A stretch of DNA of 64,000 nt, taken from NCBI GenBank assembly GCA_013398055.1, contig VZRS01000482.1:26670-90669 (forward strand), written 5' to 3'. The notes beneath the pieces were generated by a model. It was not told the origin of the DNA, did no database searches, and saw nothing but the letters and a program-made list of their open reading frames with translations. A program made the translations under genes and the position numbers. This stretch comes from Ifrita kowaldi (taxonomy: Eukaryota > Chordata > Aves > Passeriformes > Cinclosomatidae). This document shows, piece by piece, positions 10,558 through 21,012 of the stretch (its first letter is position 1; each line of letters begins with the position of its first letter).

Positions 10558-13500
10558 TGATAAGATGTAGATAAGATGTTCTGTAGATACTAAGACAAAG
10601 ATGATAGGAATATATTCTGTAATGGATTCTGATGAAATTACATGATTTTATTTTAGGTCAGGGGCTCCATATGGAAGTGGGCAGGTGTCCATTGGTAATT
10701 TTTCTAAGTATTATTTGTGTATATTACTGTGTCCAGGGCTATTTTGTCCTTGCATAACAGCCCTCTACTGGGTTGGTAGTGCCGGCTATTCCCATGCTCA
10801 GGTGTGGATACATGGCAACATGGGCGGACATGACAAAATGAGTGTAGAGGAAGCATCTCCAAAGATCTTTGTAAGGCAAAAGAAGTTTGTAATTCCCTAC
10901 GTGTGACAACTAATATTTGCCACCTTGCTATCTTGAAAATGAACAGCCTATATTATTTTTACCTCATAAAATATTTAATAATAATTATTAGTACACATGA
11001 ACATAGAGACACATGTCTACTACAAAATTTTCTGTTGAGGTCCCCTCAGCTAATGAATGTTAGAGAAGCTTTGGTGAGCAAACTTCTATGTTAGCTTTCT
11101 GTTATCGGGGTTTGCAGCACTGCTGCGCAGCTAGAGCTCCCCTACCACAGCAATGAGTCACACTGTGCATCAAGATTGGGTCCAGTTAGAGTGGTTATTA
11201 GACTTGCTGCTTTTCAGACTGTGAATATGCATGTTCCATTGATAAGAATTGTGGCATTGATGACTCTAAGGAATTGATTCAGTGGTTAATCAATCAAATT
11301 GCGATAACGTAATTCCACACATAATGATTGAATGTGATTGTCTCGCAAAGGTCTTTCTGCTTTGGTTCTTCTAATTTCTTCAATGTACAAAAAGGTAAAT
11401 AATTAGCTTCTGGCCTTCTTAAGGCATCTGCTTGTTTTTAAGATTAATAGAATCCATTTTGAGTCACACACAAAAGCACTGCATTTGCTTTGGCTTTCCT
11501 CATACACTTTTTATAGTCATATGATGGGGCAATGAACTTGAAAGGAATGAATGCCTCTTTTCCTCTCATAATAAGGAAATGTTAAGGAAACAGAAACAGG
11601 TACTAGAGCCTCTCGATGCCCAAGGGCCTATCGGCAATCACCAGCAAACAGGAGCTCTAACAAATAACTGACTTACTGAATTGATGAATGAATGATTGAA
11701 TGAGAATGAAAGAAAAGACAAATCCAGTTGAAGCAATTCAGCCAATGTCCTACAGGAAAATTACTGGCCAGTTTCCACCTAGTTGCTGGAAGGCTCCATG
11801 GATCATCTTATGAATATGGCATCTAGTTTTATTCTAGGAAAAAAGCTGGGTGCCAAGCTGTGGTCTTTTAAACTTGATCTGTTCGATGTTGCTAGCTTGA
11901 CTAAATTTCTTAAGAATTGGCAACTGTCTTATCCCTTTCTCCCCTGAAAAGTGGAAGAAATAGAAGTGTAAGTATGTCTGCATTCCATTCCTAGGTCTGA
12001 TAATTCCAAAATCTGTGAAGCCCAGACCATCTCCACTCAGAGGAACTCCATGAAACCTAAATATTCTAGGAGGTTTCTCGGTGCATTTTATGTGAGCCAG
12101 CAATCAATTTTAGTTTGATATTAAATTGTTTTTTTCAAGTCTTTTTTTCTTTGTCAACCTATAGCTCATGCTCTTTCAATAAAAAAGTAAAATCACTCTA
12201 CAAAACTGTTAAGTACTTGCCATGGAATAACTGGTATGTCTCCAGGATATAGTTGTTTACTACTGAGTGTATGTCCCTTACTTTCTCCATTGTCCTCTTT
12301 GTATTCTTCATCACCACTCTTTATTTCCTTACATACCCTAGTTTTAATCCTTGCTTTCACATCTGCTCACTGCTCAGTGTCTCAACCTCCTCTCCCGAAA
12401 GTCACGTCACTATTTACTTTCCTGTGTCTATGTCTACATTTCCCTCCCTTTTCCAAGTTCTTTTCTCTGTTGTCGCTTTTCTGTCTTTCCAATTGCTTTT
12501 CTATTTTTTGTTCTATTGGTAGCCCTTTACTCTTTTCATAGTGCCAAAGGCCTTTTCTGTAGTCTTTTTTTCAGGACAGAGTTTGTAGCCATGGACAGCT
12601 ACAAATCTGTTTAGAGGTAATGTGCATGCGGCCTCAGGAGGCAAGCTATAAATCCTTATAAGCTCAAGTTCTTCATTACCTAGCTAATGTTTACCTCCTG
12701 TCATTGTTATTATCATTATGACAAAATCCAGCGACAATCTTTGTTCAGAGATCTATCTGAATCCCCTGCAGTTTTTGAGTCACACACAGAAAACAAATTT
12801 TAAATCAAATACCATGTCTGCTGCAGTGCCCTTCTAAAGCCCTTCAAAAAAAGGAGGCCACATTAAAACGGATGAGCTTGAACGTGTCAGTAATTGGTAA
12901 ATTAAAACTGCATAATTACAAACAGAAATTTCTGGTTTTGGATGCTGAAATATTCCTTCTAACTTCTGTGTCACATTTGTTCACCTTTTTCATTTATTCC
13001 TGTCACTCAATGAATCACCACATCAGTGTTGCTTAAGAAAATCAGACTGTCACTCCCCTGATATCTTTGCAGCTAAAAGTGATGCAACAGATTTAATTAA
13101 TAAAGTGTCTTTTTAAGGCAAGTATTAGTAGAATAACATGTAAACCCACAGGTAGAGTTTAGAAGAAATTTGCAGATGCTAATACATATTCCAAGTGAGA
13201 AGTCTGTATCTCAAAACTGAGTAAATGAAATCAGCAAGGAAGTTAATGCTGGAATGCTGCATTTTAAAAAAATGTCCAAAATTAATTATTCCTGGTACTG
13301 TAAAAATGGTTCAAGCATCTATGTATTCATTCAATGCATTAATATAACAAATATTCCGTAGGAGAGGAATTCCTTTACTCTTAGATATATTGTTGAGCCC
13401 TATCCAATAATATAGGGCTCAACAATATATCCAAGAGTATAGTGGTTGTAGTTTGAAACATCCAAATAAGCACTATTTCTCCTTCTGAACTTGACCAAAA

Positions 13501-13943
13501 ATTCATTTTATAAATTCAAGGCATGTAGGTTTTGGTGAGATAATCGTAACTTAGTAACAAAGTCTTCAGTTTCATTTCCACTACATTTACTTTCTCATCT
13601 AGGAGAATTTTTTCAGATGTTGCTGTATTTTTTTTCTATCACTGTTTCCTAGGAACTGTCTTTTAAGTGCTGCAAAAACTGAATCATAGCAATCCAACTT
13701 TATTTTAAGAAAACAACCAATAGTCAAAGTGCAAACCTGATTGGCAGGTGAGTTCAGACTTAAAAAAGCTACAATAAATTTCCATATTGTTATTGTCCTA
13801 TCAGAGTGACAAATTACATATGTCAGATAAACAGGAGGTTTATCTCTTTGTGCTTTTTTAATACCAGTGCTTAGATGTTACAATGGTTGGTACTCTGGGA
13901 GCTGGAGCAAGAGCATTGTTCTAGCTATTTCCAAGTCATGTTT
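10558..13943. other. Unannotated non-coding stretch
   Basis: No gene is recognised. A pyrimidine-rich zone at about 12,230-12,560 creates overlapping open frames of up to 101 codons, rich in Ser, Leu and Phe, which are composition artefacts. A strong hairpin at 13,376-13,439 is listed separately. Confidence 0.6.
13376..13439. repeat. Inverted repeat: 28-bp arms, 8-nt loop
   Basis: Arm 13,376-13,403 and arm 13,412-13,439 are reverse complements with one mismatch (the a of cttaga against the g of cttgga on the copied strand). They flank the 8-nt loop ccaataat. Each arm contains ttgttgagccctat or its complement. A transcript of either strand would fold into a 64-nt hairpin. Possible origins are a short inverted duplication from template switching, the remains of a foldback element, or a hairpin RNA precursor. 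I cannot tell these apart from sequence alone. Confidence 0.9.
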
Positions 13944-14155
13944 TCACAAAATCACAGAACAGGTCAGGCTCTAAGGCACCACAGGGGGTCATCTGGACCA
14001 ACCTCCCTGCTCAAACAGGGCCATCCTAGAGCGTGTGGCACAGGATTGTGTCCAGATGTTTCTTGAGTATCTCCAGTGAGGGAGGCTCCACAATCTCTCT
14101 GGACAATCCACTCCAGTGTTTAGTAACTCACACAGTAAAGAAGTTCTTCTGCATG

Positions 14156-14404
14156 TTAAGGTGGAACTTCCTGTGCATCAGTTTCTGCCCACTGCCTCTT
14201 GTCCTGGCACCACTGAGAAGAGCCTGGCTCCATCCTCTGACGTCTTCCCTTCAGATACTTGGAGACATTGCTGAGGTCCCCTCTCAGTTGTCTCTTCTTG
14301 AAGCTGAACAGGCCCAGCTCCCTCAGCCTTTCCTTGTAAGAGAGATGCTCCAGCCCTTTAATCATCTTTGCTGCTCTCCACTGGACATGCTCCAAGAATT
14401 CCAT
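14156..14404 (-). pseudogene. CR1 ORF2 region C-terminal to RT
   Basis: The 82-codon frame carries the CR1 signature after the RT palm: 'LEHVQWRAAKMIKGLEHLSY', then a K-E-R-L-R-E-L-G-L block and 'KRQLRGDL'. In CR1 proteins this is the thumb or C-terminal region. It is a decayed piece of the surrounding element. Confidence 0.85.
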
Positions 14405-14644
14405 GTCTTTTTTGCACTGCGGAGCTTAGAAGTGGACACAGCACTCCAGATGTGGCCTCACCAGGGCTGAATAGAGGGTCTGGATGACCTCCCTTGACCT
14501 GCTGGCAATGCTCTTCCTCATGTACCCCAGGATACCTTTGGCTGTCTTGGCCATATGGCCACATGGTCGCTTGTTGAGGAGGTACTCGTCCCTTTGTGCA
14601 AGTTAAACAATGCTGGGCCCATAGTGGAACCTTGGGGTACACCA

Positions 14645-14893
14645 CTAGTGTGTGTGCCTCCAATCAGACCCTGTGCTACTGACTGTGACCCTCTGGGAGC
14701 TGCTGTTCAGACAGGTCTTCATACACTTCACTGTCCACTCATCCAGTTCAAACTTCCCGAGTTTGCCTGTGAGGACATTTGGTGAGACAGTGTTGAAAGC
14801 CTTGCTGAAGTCAAGGTAGACAATGTCCACTGTTGTCCCCTTGTCCACCCAGGTAGCTTTTTCGTTTAGAAGACAACCATGTTGGTGGAGCAA
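14645..14893 (-). pseudogene. CR1 RT palm fragment with first catalytic Asp
   Basis: The frame contains 'VDIVYLDFSKAFNTV', the first catalytic (motif A) region of non-LTR reverse transcriptases. The metal-binding Asp is at frame residue 28 (codon about 14,812-14,810). Just downstream on the minus strand comes the G-V-P-Q-G-S-type loop in another frame, and then the sequence jumps past the expected second Asp pair. The element is therefore catalytically dead. Confidence 0.82.
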
Positions 14894-14956
14894 GATTTAC
14901 TTTTGGTGAATGCATGCTGGTTGTTCCTGATCATCTTCTTGTCATCCATGTGGATA

Positions 14957-15202
14957 TTAATGGCCTCCATCAATAGACAGAGGCGCTCCATCCTTTCCAG
15001 GGATTGAGGTAAGGCTGAATGGCTGGTACGTCCCTGGGTTCTTTTTCTTGTCCTTGCTGAAGACTAGAGTGACATTTTCTTTCTTCCAGTCCTCAGAAAC
15101 CTCTCCAGATTGCCATGACCTTACAGGGATGATTAGGAGCAATCTTGCTGTGGTGTTCACCAGCTCTCTCGGCACTTGGGAATGCATCTCATTAAGGCTC
15201 AT
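14957..15202 (-). pseudogene. CR1 RT fingers fragment
   Basis: The frame shows the CR1 fingers pattern: a 'W…SGEVSEDWKKENVT' block followed by 'PGTYQPFSLTSIPGK'. This is the primer- and template-handling N-terminal part of the RT. The frame then breaks. It belongs to the CR1 copy at 13,944-15,733. Confidence 0.82.
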
Positions 15203-15733
15203 GGATTTATGGATGTCAGGTTTGCCTAGGTGTTCCCTAATCCAATCCTCCTTGGGTTTGGGGAAAGGAAAGTTTTTCCTTCCAACATTTTATTAACCTG
15301 TCTCCTCTGTCAGAGATTCCTGAGGGCTGATCCTGTCAGTGAAGACTGGTGCAAAGAAGGTATTCAGTAACTCTTGCCTTCTCTGCGTCCTGTGTTGCCA
15401 GGGTTTCCTCTCCATTTAATAATGGTTCCACATTATCTTTTATTTTCCTTTTGTTATTGATGTATTTGAAGAAGTCTTTCTTGTTGTCCTTCACATCCTT
15501 GGCCAGATTTAATTCCCGACGAGCCTTGGCTTTCCTTGCCTCATTTCTACTTACTCTGAAAACCTCTCTATATCCATTCCAAGTGGTCTGACCTTGCTTT
15601 CACCTCTTGTGTATCTCCTCCTTATGCTAGCATAATGACAGGGCTTTTTATTCATCCATGCAGACCTCTTTCTCCCTTTGCCCATTTTCTTGCTCATTGG
15701 GATGCATTGTTCTTGAACCTGGTATTCTTCTCA

Positions 15734-18700
15734 AGCTAAGGACACTGTGTCATCCGAGTTCCTATAGTGTGCAAGTAGGCTTGTACTGGAATTTGATGGT
15801 CCTGAAAGTGCCAGCTGCTGTGCCTAATAAGATTGATTTTTAAAAGAATATTCCAGCCTTTAATCATGTAGTACCACAGGAGGTGGTATTATAGTTTTCT
15901 GTAATAAATCTCTGTGTCTATACGGGAATTGTCATAACTGACTAGTTTCTGCTTTTATTTGTTAGAGAGCAGTAGAATACTGTGGATGGTTGAGATTTGT
16001 GGTTCTCCCTTTGTCTGGCAATATTCAGGAGAGGAGAACACAAAAGAACAGAACTCACAAATTCAGAAAAAAAGTAGGCTGGGGCATATGGCAAATTAAG
16101 TCAGATAAAAGGGTCACCTATTTTGTGTGTATGGGTGAGGTGAATGAAATTTGTACAAGAATGTTTGCAGTAGCTTTTCTGTTTATCTGCATTTTTCTGA
16201 ACCGTACCACAAGATATGGCAGGAAGGAGCTTGAGAAAAAAGACCATGTTTTTCAGGCACCATTCTTTTTTGGTTTTCATTACAATATGATCACTGAGTG
16301 CTTGGTAATAAGATAAGAGAGTGTTTTTGGACTGTCAAGAGCACAGCTATTGGCCTTTTTTGTGGTTTCTTTTCTCCAGGAGTTGGTTTGCCTTTGTATG
16401 GACGGACCTGTGGCAACCCGTAGTCCCCAGCATACTGTGTGTGGTAGGAAGGGCAGTGCAAGTTGTGTTTCCAACCTGTGCTCTCTTCCATGTCTAGATG
16501 AAACAGTTTAACTTCCCTCCCTGATATGCAATAGAGAGAAGTATCTATCCTGGGGAATGGGATGGAAGTTTTCTTTTCATAGGGAGCAATGCTGTGTGGG
16601 AAGAATTTTCCAGACACATCCACAAGTAAGCAGGAGGAATGTGATGTTCTGGTTTTGGCGATATTGCCACAAGTAGTGGTGACCCAGTCGCTTTAAAAAC
16701 TAGGTAACGGTGAAAAGGAAGCATCGCCTGATGCTGTAAGTGACTGGTACTGCCTCTGCATAGGCATCAACCGTACACAGAGGGTAAGATTCCCATGGGC
16801 TGGTTCAGAGACAGCTCTGATAAGGTTTGTGGCTATGAAAATCCTTTGCCTCACAGAAATAACCAAAGAATCAGAGCCACATTGAATAAGGTGTAGTGAG
16901 TCATTCATGAATGTGTTAAATTCACAAACATCTCACCTAATTAAAGCCTATCTTATCTTCTTTCATATGCCTGAAATGCTGTTATTTCCTTGCTGATTAC
17001 CTAAGAAACTGTACTTCAAGGACAGCAGTGGAGAAGCCAAATGTCATGATGTGCTAAGTCATTCCTCAGAATAAGGCCCCTTCTTGCCCTGGTTTTGTAT
17101 GGAGGGTAGGAAGCTGAACCTGACAGGACAAGCACTGTGGCATTAATGAACAGAGGACCAAAATTAGGTGCTTATGCAAGTGACAGATAATAAAAGACCT
17201 GAAGCAATGCCGCATTTGTTACTTTATAATGTCTCAAATTTAGAACAGTTTTACATTTCAATCATTTCTACATGTTAGAATTTATTTTTCAAGCTAGCAG
17301 GACTCAATACACCTTTGACATTATACAAGTGATAAACAACAAAAAAGGGTTGTCCCTTTGGACAACCAGATTGTCCATGGTTGTCCCAGGCCCCAAAAAC
17401 CAAAGCTTATGAATCCAGGTCAAAACCCACTGACGGCCATTTTCTCACTTGACCTAAATGCAAGGTTTCTTCTTGTTTCATCCTCACAAGAGGACAATAA
17501 TTCTATTGGCATCAAGATTTGGTCCTAATCAGCCCTGAATAAAGCCTTTTCCTAACTGCTGTTGTGACCTGACCTGAGCTCAGGGCTTGTTCCTTGACAT
17601 TTGAAGTGATTCACTTGATTTTTTTTCTAGATTGATCCATGTGTTTTAACGTAGAAAATGAATACATTTAAACAAGCTTGCAAGCAAAAGAGATACAGAA
17701 AACCTGTGATGACAAATAAAGCAAGATGGGGTTGCCTGAGCTAGGATTTTGAGGGAGCATCTCAGTGAGAACCTGTACAGGCTTATCACTGTCAGCACAC
17801 TGAGCTGTAGAAAGAGATTTCTGTTGATCACATGTGTTAGGAGCCAAAACTAAACCTATAAACTTCTGCAGTAAAGCAATCTTCAGCTTGTGGTTAAAGC
17901 AAAACAAGGGATCTGAAAAAAATTCTCTTTGCTGAGTCCATGTCCCAGGCTAAGCCCCAAATGCTGTAGTCCACCAAGGAAAAAGCCTTTTTTTCCCTTC
18001 TCACTACCTCTGATTTTGAAATTCAGAAATGCACCCATTAAACAGATAAACTATCTTTTTCTCCTCAGCTGACCTGTGGTGCTCACTGCAAAGTGTCTCT
18101 TCAATGGACAGGTTAGTCTCATAAACCCCGCAATTTTTTAAAAATTTGATTTTGCAGCATGAAAGGAATAGAAAACGCCAATTTGCAAATTCAGCTTTGA
18201 AATAGGAGGACTGCTGCAGAGTTCAGCTGTTGTTTTTGACCCAGTTTCAGTTAAATTAAAAGTTTTTGTGTAGACATGATCTAATTACTGTTCTCTTGTT
18301 GTTACTCTACTTCAGAGTAACACTGCAGGCAGTCAAGACGGAAAATCCATGCTTCACTTCTCACCCAGAGGATGAAAAAGAGGAGCAAGGAAAGTCTCAT
18401 AAGGAAAAATATTGGTCCTTTGTGGAAAAGAGTAGGAGTTCTTAATTTTCTTTTTGGTTGAACACATCTGAGTGACACTTTGCTAGAAAATTTGAGACCT
18501 ATAGAAGAATTTATTCCTTCTCTCTACATGTGCTCACTGGAGTACATGCATTCACTGAAATGATCCTGAGTTAGATATTGCCAGACAATGCAGACCACTG
18601 CTGAATGCCTTTCCTTCAACCCATGTGTTTTCTCCTGAAGTAAGTCAAAGCAGACATGAATAGTAGCAACAATTGATCTGACGAGGCTCTCTAGAACAGT

Positions 18701-20417
18701 CAGGATTTTCTTCATGCTATATTCATAACTGAGAATCTCCTAGAAGGAGCAGATCTTTGGCAAACTGTGTGTACAATGGAAAATACTTCTTAAAAGCAGC
18801 AATGATACTAGCTTTTCTCTTCATTGATACATGCTGTGGGACTCTGGAAGAAAAGTAGGCCTTTGAGTAGCTTATCTGTGTAGCCCTTTCCCCATTTTGT
18901 AGACAAAATTCAGTCAATTTATTCTATTAAAACAGTGGTGCAGATCTTAAATATTAATATCATACAAGAGAGACAAATTGCCTTAAGCAATCTTGTTTTC
19001 AGAACGCATTTAGTTTAATGTTTAAACCCTGGAACTGCTTTCAGGAAAATGGATGCTCTGACAAATGACCTGAAGGAAAATTCGTTGATTGATGACACCC
19101 CGTACATGTTCCTATCTTCCCAAGCCTCATGTTGAGGAGCTTTGCTTGTTTCACAAACGTACCATTTCAGACTGATTGGATGCCAAAAGAGAGCACACGT
19201 TGATGTGCTTTCAGGTTTGACTTTGATTGAAGAAGTCAGGAGGAAACTATCAGATGCAGCAGGCATCAGCAAAGTATCCACAGCTTCCAGGAACCAAACT
19301 TCTGCTGAGAGGTCAGGTGATTTGGAGGATAAGGGCAGGGAAGCAGAAAGATTCTGTAAGAACAGGGAAATAAAATGGTAGGGGTTTTTGGCTGTGCTTT
19401 CCCATCTTGGAGAACCTGGTATGCCACCTTTTACATGGATGCAAGAAATAGTGTTGTGTTCTTTGTTCACATAGAAGCTACTAAAAAGGCTATTGAATAA
19501 CAGTATATGAAAGCAAATAGAAATAGTTAATCCTACTAGCCAGGGCTAATATTTCCACAGGTGGAAAAAAAATTAGCTACATTCTTCCCAGTTTTTTGCC
19601 AAAAAGCCTATATTATTGTGTTTTTCATGGGTTAGAAAGATGTCTACAGTTTTGCTGTTGTATCATTATCTCTGAAGTCACTCCAAATACACACCATTTT
19701 GTAATGTGAGGCTTTGAATGCAGTTAACATATCCAAACAAAACTTCTCTTTTTTCCTGACTCTTACAGCTGCTACAGAAATTTGCAGTACTCTTTGGGGC
19801 ATAGTAGGGTGCCTTTCTCTGTGGTCTACTCAGGTGATGTGAAAAATGATCTGTACAAAAAACCACTACATCCTGAGAAACATTTTCTCAAATGCTATTT
19901 ATTGTAACATGAAGAAGGACGGTTCTCACTAACTTGGGGTCTCCACTACATGGTGGCATACAAACTAATAAATATAGAATAGACTGAGGATGGGTGCAGA
20001 AAAACTGGTGTCTATGTGGGTGTAGGAACATCCTTCCAGTGTTCCCCTGGCTGCACCCCAGTGAAGTATAGCAATGGACAATGTTTGCCAACTGTGGTCC
20101 AGACATTTGAGTAGACTCATTGGATGATCAGTGTCCAGAACAAGTAGGTCAGAAGAGTTGCCTAGGTGTAACTTGGACAGAATGTTTCCAGTGCCCACAT
20201 AAGGATTTGATCTGATGTACGGAGTAATTCCTGCCTGGAGTTCGTATGCCAGAGGAGACTACTTACTGCTATGCCGGCAATAACACGGCTGTAATTGCTG
20301 CTGAGATACTGCAGTCCTGTTTTCACCTTCTGAATTGTCTCAGAAATCCAGCAAATTCAATAAACACATTTTGTTGCACAAATACCCTTGTTTAAGTTTA
20401 GTCCAGGGAAATATTTC
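15734..20417. other. Unannotated non-coding stretch
   Basis: No transposon is confidently recognised. Noted items are an 8-bp hairpin (ggttgtcc / ggacaacc) near 17,350, an aataaa-containing LTR-like segment near 17,340-17,605 that I could not confirm, and a weak exon-like open stretch at 19,043-19,378. The frames at 15,990-16,316 and 16,291-16,623 overlap on opposite strands and show no known domain. Confidence 0.5.
19043..19378 (+). other. Unidentified exon-like open stretch with one stop
   Basis: One + strand frame stays open for about 112 codons except for a single TGA at 19,133-19,135. A pyrimidine-rich tctgctttcag-like acceptor lies just before it (ctgctttcag ending at 19,044), and a gtaggg donor-like sequence lies at the far end (about 19,379). 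The translation is rich in charged residues with a helical 'LIEEVRRKLSDAAG' segment. I do not recognise the protein. The opposite strand is also open for 151 codons. It may be a decayed exon or pure chance. Confidence 0.2.
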
Positions 20418-21012
20418 TGTAGTCCTTGTACTGAGTCTAGCTGGGATCCAGTTAATTTTTTGCATAGCCATCCTCACAGTGCTGTGCCTTGTGTTGGTAG
20501 CTAGAAAGGTATTGATAATGCACCAGTGCTTTCACTACTGCTGAGCACTGCTGGCACGGCTTAAGTGCTGTCTCTCCAACACTCCACCCCGATCAGTGGT
20601 CTGGGGTTGGGCAAGACCTTGGGAGAGGAAACAACCAGGACAGCTGACCCAAACTGACAAAGGTGTGTTCCACAGCATATGATGTTGACTTGGATATAAA
20701 GGCTAAGAAAAGAAGAAAGAAGGAGTGGTGTTCATTATTTCCAGCAATGGCCTTCTGGAGCAACCAGTATCCATGCTGAAGCCCCACTTCCCAAGAAGTG
20801 GCTGGACATCACCTGATGATGAGAAGCAGAGAAAAATTTATTTTCCCTTTCCTTGTGCATGTGTAATCTTTTGCTTTTGCTTTAGTAAACTGCCATATCT
20901 TAACTTAAGACTTGTTTTCCACCTTATTTTCTCTGTCCTGTCCTGTTGAGACAGGGGAGTGAAAAAGTGGTGTGGTGGGCACCTGGAATCCAGCCAAGGT
21001 CAACACACCACA
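20418..21012 (+). mobile_element. Endogenous retrovirus solo LTR, diverged
   Basis: The sequence follows a common avian ERV LTR family. The 5' part has ctgggatccagttaatttt. The U3 has ggacagctgacccaaactga, followed by a TATA box. The 3' part resembles the recalled end of the family (ggcacctgg…ccagcc…gtcaac…accaca). About 595 bp remain. No matching internal retroviral genes lie on either side, so it is a solo LTR or a remnant. I found no convincing target-site duplication, so the ends are approximate. The 3' end shares its ggcacctgg…tcaac pattern with the LTR at 32,101-33,031. ERVL-type assignment is from memory and unverified. Confidence 0.75.
20694..20700 (+). promoter_or_regulatory. TATA box of the ERV LTR
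   Basis: The motif atataaa sits about 275 bp into the LTR, after a U3-like stretch, where this family places its RNA polymerase II TATA box. A variant poly(A) hexamer agtaaa follows at 20,884-20,889, giving a U3-R-U5 layout in + orientation. Activity today is unlikely given the divergence. Confidence 0.55.

Larger units (their letters stand above)
13944..15733 (-). mobile_element. CR1 LINE, long copy in antisense orientation
   Basis: Read on the minus strand this is about 1.8 kb of CR1 ORF2 plus 3'UTR. The 3' end is at about 13,944, where the + strand has cacaaaatcacagaac. Conserved blocks can be followed upstream. They are the post-RT region (14,156-14,404), the RT region with its first catalytic motif (14,645-14,893), the RT fingers (14,957-15,202) and the EN-RT linker (to about 15,733, near the + strand gggatgcattgttcttgaac). 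Several frameshifts and an internal deletion remove the RT active-site block. Open frames on the + strand here are shadows. Confidence 0.9.

Noticed and set aside
12236..12614. Cluster of overlapping Ser/Phe/Leu-rich frames, membrane-protein-like
   Set aside because: They arise in three frames from one pyrimidine-rich stretch, which is a composition effect.
17340..17605. LTR-like segment with gaataaagcc and a ..ccttgaca end
   Set aside because: No start with matching inverted ends and no target-site duplication could be found, so the resemblance rests on a poly(A) hexamer alone.
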